Below are positions 17,796 to 27,582 of a DNA stretch of 51,318 nt, piece after piece. The stretch is from Sediminibacterium magnilacihabitans (GTDB lineage: Bacteria; Bacteroidota; Bacteroidia; Chitinophagales; Chitinophagaceae), in NCBI GenBank assembly GCA_002973575.1, contig PVEQ01000022.1, positions 1-51,318 of the forward strand, written 5' to 3'. How positions within the stretch are numbered: the first letter of the stretch is position 1; the number at the start of each line of letters is the position of its first letter. The notes below the pieces were generated by a model that did no database searches, was not told the origin of the DNA, and saw nothing but the letters and a program-made list of their open reading frames with translations. Position numbers and translations under genes: made by a program.

Positions 17796-19151
17796 ATGTT
17801 GTTAAATGGACAGATTTTAATCATTGATGACGAACAGAAACTGAGATCGCTGTTCAACAGGATCATTTCTTTGGAAGGATATTCAGTAGCGGAGGCCCAT
17901 GATCTGCTGTCGGCCAAAAAAATATTGCAGCGTCAACAGGTAGATGTCATCATTTGTGATGTACGATTACCCGATGGAAGCGGTGTTGAATTTGTGAAGT
18001 ATATCAAAATGCAATACCCTGCCATTGAAATGATCCTGTTTACAGCATTTGTAGATATTGCAGATGGCATCCAGGCCATGAAAAACGGAGCTTTTGACTA
18101 TGTAATAAAGGGGAACGACAACGATAAGATCATTCCATTACTGGGAAAAGCAATTGAAAAAGTCCGTCTTCAGAAAAGACTGAACAAACTGGAAAAAGAG
18201 ATCAAAATGGCCTATGGTTTTGATAATATTATCGGCCGCTCGCCATTGGTGATGCAAACCATTTCAGTGGCGAAAAAAATCGCACCGTCCGATGTATCGG
18301 TGTTGCTCCTCGGCGAAACCGGAACCGGAAAAGAATTATTTGCCAGGGCCATACATTCTCATAGTAACCGGGCAGACAAACCTTTTGTAGCCATTAACTG
18401 TAGTGCTTTCTCGAAAAGCTTGCTGGAGAGTGAGTTATTCGGACACAAAGCAGGGGCTTTTACGGGTGCTATAAAGGATAAAGTAGGCTTATTGGAGGAG
18501 GCACATGGCGGCACATTGTTCCTGGATGAAATTGGGGAAATGAATATAGACCTGCAAGCTAAACTCTTGCGGGTGCTGGAACAGAATGAGTTTATTAAAG
18601 TAGGCGATACCAAATCTGTAACGATAGATATCAGGGTGATTTCAGCTACAAACCGGAACTTATACCAGGAGGTACAAGCCGGTAGTTTCAGAGAAGATCT
18701 TTTTTATAGGCTGAATGTTTTCAGTATAAGACTCCCTTCATTATTAGAGCGAAAAGGAGATATACCGGTGCTGGCAAAATATTTTGTCGAGGTATTCTCA
18801 AAAAAAATGAATAAAAACATTCATGGTATGAGCAACAGTTTTATTGAAAAACTGCAAGCCCGTAACTGGAGAGGAAATATACGGGAGCTGAAGAATATCA
18901 TTGAAAGAGCGGTCATTATGTGCGATGAACCATTTCTGGGAGAAGAACATTTATCAACCGATTTTCATATGCCTCTTGAATACGCTGCATCCATTGATAA
19001 TGCACTTGACCTGGAAAGCATGGAAAGGCAGCACATACATAAAATATTACATCTCACAAAAGGAAATAAAATGGAAGCTGCCCGTTTGCTTAAAATAGGT
19101 GTAGCAACATTATACCGGAAAATCACAGCGTACAGAATCACTAATAATTAA
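17796..19151 (+). CDS. NtrC-type sigma-54 response regulator
   Basis: 451-aa activator with three domains. Receiver, 1-120: acidic Asp11/Asp12 and phospho-acceptor Asp55 in VIICDVRLPDGSG. AAA+ ATPase, about 140-375: Walker A GETGTGKE 173-180, sigma-54 contact loop GAFTGA 220-225, Walker B LFLDEIGE 241-248. C-terminal Fis-type helix-turn-helix: NKMEAARLLKIGVATLYRKI. All residues needed for sigma-54 activation are present. No cognate kinase is adjacent; the GAF histidine kinase at 24793 is an untested candidate. It likely controls the porin promoter at 15620. Confidence 0.95.
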   Translation: MLLNGQILIIDDEQKLRSLFNRIISLEGYSVAEAHDLLSAKKILQRQQVDVIICDVRLPDGSGVEFVKYIKMQYPAIEMILFTAFVDIADGIQAMKNGAFDYVIKGNDNDKIIPLLGKAIEKVRLQKRLNKLEKEIKMAYGFDNIIGRSPLVMQTISVAKKIAPSDVSVLLLGETGTGKELFARAIHSHSNRADKPFVAINCSAFSKSLLESELFGHKAGAFTGAIKDKVGLLEEAHGGTLFLDEIGEMNIDLQAKLLRVLEQNEFIKVGDTKSVTIDIRVISATNRNLYQEVQAGSFREDLFYRLNVFSIRLPSLLERKGDIPVLAKYFVEVFSKKMNKNIHGMSNSFIEKLQARNWRGNIRELKNIIERAVIMCDEPFLGEEHLSTDFHMPLEYAASIDNALDLESMERQHIHKILHLTKGNKMEAARLLKIGVATLYRKITAYRITNN

Positions 19152-19203
19152 AGAGACCACATCTGGGTATTCTTATCCGGGATGTAGTTTATGATTAACA
19201 TAC

Positions 19204-19231
19204 GGGGCCGGCTTTCCAGTTGGCCCCTCTT
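19204..19231 (+). terminator. Terminator after the sigma-54 regulator
   Basis: GGGGCC (19204-19209) pairs with GGCCCC (19222-19227) and is followed by TCTT. A weaker hairpin (ACATC/GATGT) lies just upstream at about 19160-19185. The site lies between the convergent sigma-54 regulator and GntR/LacI genes and could serve both. Confidence 0.5.
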
Positions 19232-19241
19232 TCAACCATAT

Positions 19242-20273
19242 TTACAATGAAGGCCTGAGGGTTAATGAAAAGGGAATGGGTACGTGGTCAATGGTATTGG
19301 AAGTAATGAGTTCTGCAGCCCTTTTTCCCATCATTTCAAAATCGGTTGATATAGTGGTGATGCCATTTAAAATGATCTTTTTCATTTGAGATTCATTATA
19401 AGAGATCACTCCTACATGCTTTCCTACCTTCAACTTCGTAACAAGGATCTTTTCTATTAATAACACAAGATCAGAGTCCATCAGGCTCAGGTACACGTTT
19501 CCTTCCTTGATGGGCTCGTTCTCTATTGTATGAATGACCTTATAACTGAAAGCATACTGCTGGCAAAACTTATAGAACCCTTTTAAGATCTCCTGCGGGA
19601 AATAACTGTCTTTAGGAAAGATGATCTTTATCGTATGGTATTTACTGAGTTGGGGCAATGCCTGCTCCAGTGCGCAGTAGATATCACTTTCAAAATCTTC
19701 GTACACTGAAGAAAAATTTCCCTGAACACCAGGTAGTAATTTATCCAGCAGGATCAGTTTATCTGTTGGGATCGTATTGATGATCTCGTGTGCATGTTCA
19801 CCTCCTTCGATGAAATGTGGGATGATCACGTAATGGGTATAGTCGCGCTTGGCATTTTGGATCAACCGTTTAAAAAAGCCATAATCATTATTATAGATAT
19901 AGAAATCAATGGAGGCAATATCTATGAGAGAATCTGCGAAAGCATCATACACCACTTTCTTGTGCGGACTCAATTTGTTAAAAAGCAGGAATATTTTCAG
20001 TTCTCTTTTTATATCGACCTTATTAATAAAATATCCTTTACCCGGAACCGAACCCAGCAAACCGATTTCCTTTAAATATTTATAGCCTTTTTCGGCAGTA
20101 TCCCTGGATATTTCAAACTCGAAACTCAAATCATTGATAGAAGGAAGTAAATCATCTTTTTTTATTATACCATCGGTCACTCCCTTGATAATTGCATTCG
20201 CCAATTGCAAATACTTTGGGGTAGCAGAAAAGTAGTCGATCGAAATGAGTTTTAAAAGCGAATTTCTTTTCAT
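19242..20273 (-). CDS. GntR/LacI hybrid transcriptional regulator
   Basis: 343-aa regulator. The N-terminal GntR winged helix (about 18-90) reads KYLQLANAIIKGVTDGII, then LLPSINDLSFEFEISRDTAEKGYKYLK and GLLGSVPGKGYFI. From about residue 93 a LacI-type periplasmic-binding-like sugar domain follows, ending GITTISTDFEMMGKRAAELI. This AraR-like architecture is common for sugar-responsive repressors in Bacteroidota. It is divergent from the GH106 rhamnosidase, so its ligand may be rhamnose or a uronate (inference). Confidence 0.88.
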   Translation of the reverse strand: MKRNSLLKLISIDYFSATPKYLQLANAIIKGVTDGIIKKDDLLPSINDLSFEFEISRDTAEKGYKYLKEIGLLGSVPGKGYFINKVDIKRELKIFLLFNKLSPHKKVVYDAFADSLIDIASIDFYIYNNDYGFFKRLIQNAKRDYTHYVIIPHFIEGGEHAHEIINTIPTDKLILLDKLLPGVQGNFSSVYEDFESDIYCALEQALPQLSKYHTIKIIFPKDSYFPQEILKGFYKFCQQYAFSYKVIHTIENEPIKEGNVYLSLMDSDLVLLIEKILVTKLKVGKHVGVISYNESQMKKIILNGITTISTDFEMMGKRAAELITSNTIDHVPIPFSLTLRPSL

Positions 20274-20577
20274 GCTTTTATAAAGTTCATTCTAAAAGTA
20301 TGATTTTTTTATAAACCCGGCTTATGTAGGCTAGTAGCGGATTTGCGAAGGGATCAAAACATGATGGTGCATGATGGAATCTTTTCTGTTATTACTAATT
20401 TTAAAGATCAGTGATATTATGCAGCTGAACAAAGAGGTTTTCTATTTGCCATAAGCCTGCGTTTAATCTTATGGAGGTAGGATGGATCAGGATGTATGAA
20501 CGCAGTCTGGAAGCTATATTAGGACCTCTTTTTTATCTTGTATATCCTGTTTCAGGTAATAAAACCGATTGCATACA
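20274..20577. promoter_or_regulatory. 304-bp divergent intergenic region
   Basis: Non-coding DNA between the regulator and GH106 genes, expected to hold both promoters and the operator. The only marked element is a short tandem repeat, CATGATGG at 20360-20367 and 20370-20377. TACTTTTA on the minus strand, about 20 bp before the regulator start, is one base from TAnnTTTG. No clear palindrome was found. Confidence 0.3.
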
Positions 20578-23352
20578 ATGTTCAAAAGAATCATTGCTTC
20601 CATTATGATGCTGTCTGTTGTGCAAGGTTATGCTCAACAATGGCCTGCCATCCATAAAGAAACAAAACCATGGACGCGCTGGTGGTGGATGGGTAGTGCA
20701 GTGGATAAAGCCGGACTTGACCGGCAGCTGAAATCCTTTAATGAAGCGGGTTTCGGCGGAGTGGAAGTGGTGCCCATTTACGGCGCTATAGGATACGAGA
20801 AAAAGTATATCAACTATTTGTCGCCGCAATGGATGAAAATGCTTGACTATACGGTTAACAAAACGGCGTCGTTCAATATGGGGGTTGATATTTCTGTAGG
20901 AACCGGCTGGCCCATCGGCGGGCCACAGGTGAGCATAACGGATGCAGCAACAAAAATGATCGTTCAAACTTATACACTGAAAGCCGGAGAAACGCTTAAA
21001 GACAAGATTGTATTGAACGATGATAAACAAAAGGGCCTGCCTGGTGTATTCCTAAGTACTGTTACCGCTTATGATGAAAATGGCAAATCGGTTGTGATAA
21101 CCAACCATGTTTTACCGGATGGGAGCTTGCAATGGCAACCTCAAATGGGTAACTGGAAGATTTTTGTCTTGTTTGTTGGGAAAACGCGGCAAATGGTCAA
21201 GCGTGCCGCAGCCGGTGGCGAGGGTTATACATTGGATCATTTCTCTTCCAATGCGAGTATAAATTATTTTAAAACATTCGATACGGCTTTTGGAAACTCC
21301 AATCATGGCGTTCGTTCTTTTTTTAATGACAGTTACGAAGTGTATAATGCCGATTGGACCGCCGATTTTTTTAATGAGTTTGTGAAAAAAAGAGGATACG
21401 ATCTGAGGCCCTATATCAAACAACTGGTTGTAAAATCGGACGATGAAATTACTGCGCGGGTTAAATCTGATTACCGGGAAACGATGAGCGATTTGATGCT
21501 GCAGCATTTTACGAAGAAATTCACTGATTGGGCGCACAGCAAAAAAGCGTTAAACACCAACCAGGCGCATGGCTCTCCCGGAAATTTGCTGGATTTATAT
21601 GCAGCAGTTGATATCCCGGAATCTGAAACATTTGGCAGCTCTGCGTTCAACATACCAGGATTGAGAAGAGACAGCGAAGACATCCGGAATGTAGATCCCG
21701 ACCCCAACATGCTAAAATTTGCATCTTCTGCTGCGCATGTTATGGGAAAGAAATTTACTTCCAATGAAACATTTACCTGGCTCACCGAACATTTTAAGAC
21801 ATCCTGGAGCCAGTGCAAGCCCGAAGTAGAACAGGTTTTTTTGGCGGGAATCAACCATGTATTTTATCATGGAACCACTTATTCACCTGTGGATGCGACA
21901 TGGCCGGGATGGCTGTTCTACGCATCAGTGAATTTTGTGCCTAACAACAGCTTATGGCCGCATTTGAAAGGATTGAATGAATACATAACAAGATGCCAGT
22001 CTGTTTTACAGAGCGGGGAACCAGATAATGAAGTGTTGGCTTATTGGCCCGTATATGATAGCTGGTCGGCTACAGAAGGCCTGGATATGCCATTTCAAGT
22101 GCATGATATCGATGTCTGGCTGCATCCCACAGCATTCTATAAAAACCTTACCCGTTTACAACGTCAGGGGTATTCATTCGATTTTTCTTCAGACAGGATG
22201 TTAAAAGAAGCAAGCGTCGAAAACGGGAATATAAAAATTTCACTAAAGGGAGCTGCATACAAAACATTGCTTGTTTCAAGTTGTAAATACATGCCTGTAT
22301 CTACTTTTGAACAGATCCTCCGGTTGGCTAAAGAAGGTGCAGTGATTGTATTGCAACAATTCCCGGAAGATGTGCCAGGTCTGGGTAACTTGGAAAGCAA
22401 TAGAAAACGGTTAAAAGAATTGATGACTTCTGTTGCTGCTGTGCAGAAAACCAACGGCATTAAAGAAGCTTTTGTAGGAAAAGGACGCATCATCATCACG
22501 GGAGATGTTGAAGAGGCACTTAAATTTGTAAAGATTAATCGCGAAACGCTTACCGACCAGGGGTTGAAGTTCACCAGGAGAAGAATCAATAATGGTAAAT
22601 ACTATTATATTGTTAATCACACGCCTAAGATCATTAATGACTGGATTTCGTTAAATGCCAGGGCCGAAGCTATTGTCTTGATGGATCCGCAAACGGGAGA
22701 AACAGGACTTACTTCATTTCGTCGACAGGAAAACAATGTGCAGGTCAAACTGCAATTGCAACCCGGCGAAGCCATGATCGTTAAAGCCACCCATAGTGTG
22801 GCCAACACAAAAAGATGGCATTATTTGTCGGCTCAACAAAACGCTATTGTATTGAACAATGATTGGAAATTACATTTTACCGATGGAGGTCCGTTCATCC
22901 CGGTAGATAGAACAATGAAACGATTGCAACCCTGGACCAGGTTCACCGAAGATTCAACAACGCAATATTTTTCGGGTTCCGCTGTGTATTCAACCAGCTT
23001 CCAATTAAACACCAAGACGGCAGACGATTATTTTTTGCAATTGGATCAATTGTATGAGAGCGCAAAAATAAAGATCAATGGAAAAGATGCCGGTATTATC
23101 TGGAGCATTCCTTTCAAACTGAAAATAGGTCAATATTTAAAAGCAGGTAAAAACACCATTGAAATAGAAGTTTGCAACCTGATGGCTAATCGCATCCGTT
23201 ATATGGACAGGCATCGGCTGGAGTGGAGGAAATATCATGAAATAAATTTTGTAAATATCAATTATAAAAATTTCGATGCTTCCGATTGGAAAGTCCAGCC
23301 ATCTGGATTGGGCGGAGCCGTAAGGATCATTCCTGTAAACTATTCGAAATGA
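20578..23352 (+). CDS. GH106-type alpha-L-rhamnosidase
   Basis: About 924-aa secreted enzyme expected to release L-rhamnose from glycans. ATG 20578 gives a clean signal peptide (MFKRIIASIMMLSVVQGYAQ); the in-frame TTG at 20569 adds nothing. The N-terminus carries the family signature TRWWWMGSAVDKAGLDRQL, GGVEVVPIYGA, YLSPQWMKML and SVGTGWPIGGPQ. The C-terminal part holds a GH2-type beta-sandwich (WTRFTEDSTTQYFSGSAVY, KIKINGKDAGIIW). It is followed after 120 bp by the second GH88, consistent with rhamnose-uronate substrates. Confidence 0.9.
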   Translation: MFKRIIASIMMLSVVQGYAQQWPAIHKETKPWTRWWWMGSAVDKAGLDRQLKSFNEAGFGGVEVVPIYGAIGYEKKYINYLSPQWMKMLDYTVNKTASFNMGVDISVGTGWPIGGPQVSITDAATKMIVQTYTLKAGETLKDKIVLNDDKQKGLPGVFLSTVTAYDENGKSVVITNHVLPDGSLQWQPQMGNWKIFVLFVGKTRQMVKRAAAGGEGYTLDHFSSNASINYFKTFDTAFGNSNHGVRSFFNDSYEVYNADWTADFFNEFVKKRGYDLRPYIKQLVVKSDDEITARVKSDYRETMSDLMLQHFTKKFTDWAHSKKALNTNQAHGSPGNLLDLYAAVDIPESETFGSSAFNIPGLRRDSEDIRNVDPDPNMLKFASSAAHVMGKKFTSNETFTWLTEHFKTSWSQCKPEVEQVFLAGINHVFYHGTTYSPVDATWPGWLFYASVNFVPNNSLWPHLKGLNEYITRCQSVLQSGEPDNEVLAYWPVYDSWSATEGLDMPFQVHDIDVWLHPTAFYKNLTRLQRQGYSFDFSSDRMLKEASVENGNIKISLKGAAYKTLLVSSCKYMPVSTFEQILRLAKEGAVIVLQQFPEDVPGLGNLESNRKRLKELMTSVAAVQKTNGIKEAFVGKGRIIITGDVEEALKFVKINRETLTDQGLKFTRRRINNGKYYYIVNHTPKIINDWISLNARAEAIVLMDPQTGETGLTSFRRQENNVQVKLQLQPGEAMIVKATHSVANTKRWHYLSAQQNAIVLNNDWKLHFTDGGPFIPVDRTMKRLQPWTRFTEDSTTQYFSGSAVYSTSFQLNTKTADDYFLQLDQLYESAKIKINGKDAGIIWSIPFKLKIGQYLKAGKNTIEIEVCNLMANRIRYMDRHRLEWRKYHEINFVNINYKNFDASDWKVQPSGLGGAVRIIPVNYSK

Positions 23353-23472
23353 TTTTTTTTCGATAAAACAATAATTCAATCAACCAGGCTTCTATCTGTG
23401 CAGATGAAGAAAGCACCCCTTATATTGCAACCTAATGGAATAGAACTTCAAATAATACAAACAGCCCGCCAT

Positions 23473-24690
23473 ATGAGATCAATACTCTTTTTTTGTTGCA
23501 TCAGCTTTTGGTGCCTGAATGCAACATCGCAACAGGCAAAATCCTTTCATGCAGACAAAAAATTGTTGTCTGCCATTGATAAGAATTTCAAAGACGCTGC
23601 TGCGCAGTATAAACTGCTGACGGCAAAACTCCCGGAACAAAAATTTCCCAAAACCTATTTCCCAACAAAGGATCAGTATGAATTCAGTTCATCCGGTTGG
23701 TGGTGCAGTGGTTTTTACCCGGGAACATTGTTGTATTTGTACCAGCAAACAAAGGATACGGCTTTATACAATGCAGCAGAAAAAAGCATGCATTACCTGC
23801 AAAAAGAACAGCATAATACTTCTACCCACGACCTGGGTTTTATGATGTATTGTAGTTTTGGCAATGCCAATAAGATACGTTCCTCTCAAGAGAACATCGA
23901 TATCCTCATGAACAGCGCCCGCTCTTTGGCAACACGCTTTGATGCACAGGTAGGTTGTATTAAATCCTGGGATCGCACCAATTGGAAATTTCCTGTGATC
24001 ATCGATAATATGATGAACCTGGAATTGCTTTTCTGGGCTACCCATCAATCGGGCGATTCCTCTTTTTATAAAATAGCTGTGTCGCATGCCAACACCACTA
24101 TGAAAAATCATTTTCGTCCGGATTACAGCTCTTACCACATGGTGAATTACGATCCGCAGACCGGGGCCGTCATCGCCAGGAAAACAGTTCAGGGTTATGC
24201 AGATTCCTCTGCCTGGGCACGCGGACAGGCATGGGGGTTATATGGTTACACGGTGATGTATCGTGAAACAAAGAATACAACTTATTTGCACGAGGCAGAA
24301 CATATCGCCGATTTTATTTTGAATCATCCCAACTATCCGGCAGATGGCATTCCTTACTGGGATTTCAATGTGCCGGATATACCCCATGCTTTGCGGGATG
24401 CTTCGGCAGCGGCCATCATGGCATCGGCATGGATAGAATTGTACCGATATACAGACAGGCAACGGGCTAAAAAATACCTGTCAGCAGCGGAGAAAGTGCT
24501 CAGGACATTGTCTACCGATATGTATAAAGCGAAGGCAGGAGAAAACGGCGGTTTTATATTGAAACATGGTGTTGGTCACATGCCCAATAAATCCGAAGTG
24601 GATGTGCCATTGACTTATGGAGACTATTATTTCGTTGAGGCGATGGTACGGTATAAAAAAATAGGCAGTGGTTTGTTTGTAAGGAATTGA
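23473..24690 (+). CDS. GH88-family unsaturated uronyl hydrolase (second copy)
   Basis: 405 aa from ATG 23473, chosen because it starts a good signal peptide (MRSILFFCCISFWCLNATSQ); upstream in-frame starts at 23398 and 23404 would put a polar stretch before it. The GH88 Asp pair is present: Asp120 in THDLGFMMYCSFGN and Asp178 in FPVIIDNMMNLELL. The ending GVGHMPNKSEVDVPLTYGDYYFVEAMVRY is family-typical. It is clearly paralogous to the gene at 10976 but differs across the N-terminal 70 residues, so the substrate may differ. Confidence 0.92.
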   Translation: MRSILFFCCISFWCLNATSQQAKSFHADKKLLSAIDKNFKDAAAQYKLLTAKLPEQKFPKTYFPTKDQYEFSSSGWWCSGFYPGTLLYLYQQTKDTALYNAAEKSMHYLQKEQHNTSTHDLGFMMYCSFGNANKIRSSQENIDILMNSARSLATRFDAQVGCIKSWDRTNWKFPVIIDNMMNLELLFWATHQSGDSSFYKIAVSHANTTMKNHFRPDYSSYHMVNYDPQTGAVIARKTVQGYADSSAWARGQAWGLYGYTVMYRETKNTTYLHEAEHIADFILNHPNYPADGIPYWDFNVPDIPHALRDASAAAIMASAWIELYRYTDRQRAKKYLSAAEKVLRTLSTDMYKAKAGENGGFILKHGVGHMPNKSEVDVPLTYGDYYFVEAMVRYKKIGSGLFVRN

Positions 24691-24792
24691 AATGAACTCA
24701 ATTTTATTCATTTTAAAGTGGGGATATTCTGATTAAATGTTATATTCAGCAGTCGAAGATTATATGTTTAATACGCTATATACTAAAACCCT

Positions 24793-25998
24793 ATGTCATT
24801 TAACGAAGAAGAAAGAGTTTGGACACTATCCCAGTTCGATATTGATTACCTGGAAATTTCTGATTCATTCAAAGATTTAACAAGACTGGCTGCAAAGATC
24901 GCCGGAACAGATATTTCGTTGATCAACCTGATAGATTCTTATACCCAATGGACCATCGCCAATTATGGTCTCAATATAGAGCAAATGCCCAAAGAAGAAT
25001 CTGTTTGCCAGTACACCATCAAGGTGCCTCAGCGGTTTGAAGTAAAAAAGTTATCTGAGGATGAACGTTTCAAAAAAAAGTATTATGTCGCAGGCGAGCC
25101 TTATGCTGACTATTATTTCGGTGTTCCCCTGACTACCAGTGGTGGTTTTAATTTAGGCGCTTTATGTGTCTTGGATAAAGCAGAAAAAGAATTGCCGCCT
25201 GAAAAAATTGACCTACTGAAAATAGTAGCGCGCGAAGTAGTGAGCAGACTTGAAACACTCAAAATCATTCAGGAGTTAAAAAGCAGCGCAGAGTTAGCTA
25301 AATATAACCAACAAAAGGTAGCCCATGACATAAGGGGGCCACTGGCGGGAATCATAGGACTAACCAAGATAATCAACGAGCAATCGCAAGACCTGTCTAA
25401 AGAAGAAGTGCTGGAATTTGTACAGATGATTTACAAAGCCGGCAACTCTCTGCTGGATCTTTTAAGTGAAATTTTGCGACAGGAAGACAGAGCCGAAATG
25501 AATAAACAACAGTCTAGAAAGGAGGCATACACCATAAAGTCTTTAAAAAATAAGCTGGAACAATTGTATGGTCCGCAGGCCCACAATAAAGACATTGTTT
25601 TAAAAATCCAAATCGATGCTTCATCGAATACAGATGTCCATTTTCCCAAAAATAAAATAATACAGATTATTGGCAATCTGGTTACCAATGCCATAAAATT
25701 TACACCGGCCGGTGGGAAGGTAGAAGTAGGCCTATGTCTTACTATAGGTAAAGATTTACATAACAATTTGAAGATCGTTGTCAGTGATACGGGAATAGGA
25801 CTTACAGATTCCGAAATATTGAAAATACTAAATAAAGAAAAAGAATCCACAGCAGGTACGGAAGGGGAAGCGGGTTTCGGTTTTGGCCTGCCATTGGTAA
25901 AACGATTAGTAGATGATCTTAAGGGAGAAATGCAGATCGTTTCTTCGCCAGGAAATGGTACAACCTTTACTGTTACTGTTAATGTTGAGAGAATATAA
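24793..25998 (+). CDS. GAF-domain sensor histidine kinase
   Basis: 401-aa soluble kinase without membrane segments. An N-terminal GAF domain (about 20-155; SLINLIDSYTQWTIANYGL, FGVPLTTSGGFNLGALCVLD) is followed by the dimerisation domain with phospho-acceptor His178 in KVAHDIRGPLAGIIGL. The ATPase domain has N box NLVTNAIKFTP, G1 DTGIGL and G2 GFGFGLPLVKRL. No response regulator is adjacent, so it is an orphan in this window. Confidence 0.92.
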   Translation: MSFNEEERVWTLSQFDIDYLEISDSFKDLTRLAAKIAGTDISLINLIDSYTQWTIANYGLNIEQMPKEESVCQYTIKVPQRFEVKKLSEDERFKKKYYVAGEPYADYYFGVPLTTSGGFNLGALCVLDKAEKELPPEKIDLLKIVAREVVSRLETLKIIQELKSSAELAKYNQQKVAHDIRGPLAGIIGLTKIINEQSQDLSKEEVLEFVQMIYKAGNSLLDLLSEILRQEDRAEMNKQQSRKEAYTIKSLKNKLEQLYGPQAHNKDIVLKIQIDASSNTDVHFPKNKIIQIIGNLVTNAIKFTPAGGKVEVGLCLTIGKDLHNNLKIVVSDTGIGLTDSEILKILNKEKESTAGTEGEAGFGFGLPLVKRLVDDLKGEMQIVSSPGNGTTFTVTVNVERI

Positions 25999-26072
25999 CA
26001 CATTTGTTCAATGTATATACGTGTATTAACTGCCTTATTGTAGACGTTGCGCAGTAGTATAAAAAAAATACA

Positions 26073-26409
26073 ATGGCAACAATAAAACTTGGATTAAGAG
26101 AGAACTGGCGACAGTTTACCCTACTGGTGATCATCAATGCCTTTGTAGGTGACAGGTCAGTACGGACTCCGGCCCTATCCTTTTTACCTGGGCGTATTCC
26201 GGCTCTGGAGAGATTTAGGTTATGCCATTGGCGCCATCATTACGGGCATCATTGCCGATGCCATTGGAATGAATGCTTCCATTGTTTTTATAGGCAGCCT
26301 GACTTTTGTTTCTTTGTTGATCATTTATTACAGGATGAAATGCAATGATGATGATCTTTTGAAGATAAAAGAGTGGCCGAACAATAGATTGTTTGCCAGG
26401 CATTATTAG
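26073..26409 (+). pseudogene. MFS transporter with a large internal deletion
   Basis: Two pieces of one transporter in different frames. Frame one (26073-26150) gives an MFS-like N-terminus, LGLRENWRQFTLLVIINAFVG. Frame two (about 26149-26409) gives a late part of the same type of protein: GVFRLWRDLGYAIGAIITG, then IADAIGMNASIVFIGSLTF and the end. The roughly 300 residues between are missing, so it cannot make a working carrier. The joint lies near 26147-26160. Such MFS genes often precede YeeE/YedE genes in Bacteroidota, as here. Confidence 0.75.
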
Positions 26410-26467
26410 AAAGAGATAGTACCTTGCTGAGAGAATTCTTGTTCCATTCAATCGTAAAATCTATTGT

Positions 26468-27031
26468 ATGTTAGAGATTATAAAACAGCCCTGGCCCTGG
26501 TATGTTTCAGGCCCGCTGATAGGGTTAATGGTGCCGCTGCTTTTATTACTCGGCAACAAAGCATTTGGTATCTCCTCGAGTCTCCGGCATGTTTGCGCGG
26601 CCTGCTTTCCGGCCAACATTCCTTTTTTCAAATACAACTGGAAACAGGAAGTATGGAATTTGTTTTTTGTAGCAGGTATTGCGATTGGCGCTTTTATTAC
26701 CTGGCAATGGCTGTTCGATTATAACAGCATCCACCTGAACCCTAAGCTGCTGAATGAATTGAACAGTTATGGAATTACCGATTACAAACAGGTAATACCC
26801 CATGAAGTAGTAAACTGGCAAGGATTGTTCACGCTGAAAGGATTTGTGTGTATCATAGGCGGAGGTTTTTTAATTGGTTTCGGAACACGTTATGCCGGTG
26901 GCTGCACTTCCGGTCACGCCATATCCGGACTTTCCAATTTGCAATGGCCTTCATTGGTAGCCACCATTAGTTTTATGACGGGCGGATTCGTAGTTGCTAA
27001 TTTTATTTTACCGGTTATTTTAAAAATCTGA
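26468..27031 (+). CDS. YeeE/YedE-family sulfur transporter, first half
   Basis: 187-aa membrane protein with about five hydrophobic segments. The conserved cysteine motif [23 protein letters not shown] identifies the YeeE/YedE family, whose members take up thiosulfate or related sulfur compounds. It overlaps the next gene by one base (TGATG), so the two are translated together and probably form one transporter from two halves. Confidence 0.88.
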   Translation: MLEIIKQPWPWYVSGPLIGLMVPLLLLLGNKAFGISSSLRHVCAACFPANIPFFKYNWKQEVWNLFFVAGIAIGAFITWQWLFDYNSIHLNPKLLNELNSYGITDYKQVIPHEVVNWQGLFTLKGFVCIIGGGFLIGFGTRYAGGCTSGHAISGLSNLQWPSLVATISFMTGGFVVANFILPVILKI

Positions 27032-27513
27032 TGATGGAAAATACTGTTGCTTACAATACGAAAGAAACTACCAGGAATGCAACACAAGCAACAAGCACTG
27101 TTGTTATTAACCTGAAATTCTTATTGGCTGGGATCTTCTTTGGTTTCCTGTTGATCAAGAGTGAAGTCATATCCTGGTTCAGGATACAGGAGATGTTCCG
27201 CTTTCAGAGTTTTCACATGTTTGGCATCATCGGCTCCGCCATTATGGTTGGTATGATTTCTATTTTCCTGATAAAAAAATTCAACCTGAAAACTATTAAC
27301 GGAGAACCCATTGCAATAGCGCCAAAAAAGTTCAATAAAGGAATGATCTATGGAGGCTTGCTTTTCGGCTTTGGCTGGGCAATTACTGGCGCCTGTCCGG
27401 GCCCGCTGTTTGCACAAATCGGCAGTGGCGCCACAGTGGTTATGATAACATTGTTGAGCGCCATAGCGGGAACCTGGACCTATGGAAGGTTCCGGGAAAA
27501 ATTACCACACTGA
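27031..27513 (+). CDS. YeeE/YedE-family sulfur transporter, second half
   Basis: 160-aa membrane protein. ATG 27031 overlaps the previous stop; ATG 27034 is also possible. The motif GFGWAITGACPGPLFAQIGSG carries the second-half cysteine. Helices at about 28-46, 62-82, 108-128 and 133-150 fit the family. With the preceding gene it forms the split two-gene version seen in many Bacteroidota. The deleted MFS gene upstream may once have belonged to the same unit. Confidence 0.88.
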   Translation: MMENTVAYNTKETTRNATQATSTVVINLKFLLAGIFFGFLLIKSEVISWFRIQEMFRFQSFHMFGIIGSAIMVGMISIFLIKKFNLKTINGEPIAIAPKKFNKGMIYGGLLFGFGWAITGACPGPLFAQIGSGATVVMITLLSAIAGTWTYGRFREKLPH

Positions 27514-27582
27514 TAATATAGCTACTCTAATGCAGGATTGTCAACGATAGAAGCTTGGAATTTTTTAGTAAATTTGATTCTC

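Noticed and set aside
20360..20377. CATGATGG tandem repeat between the regulator and GH106 as an operator
   Set aside because: Only two 8-bp copies, no symmetry and no further sites; too weak to call.
26464..26724. Small open frame over the start of the YeeE/YedE gene
   Set aside because: Alternative frame of the real transporter gene, no motif.
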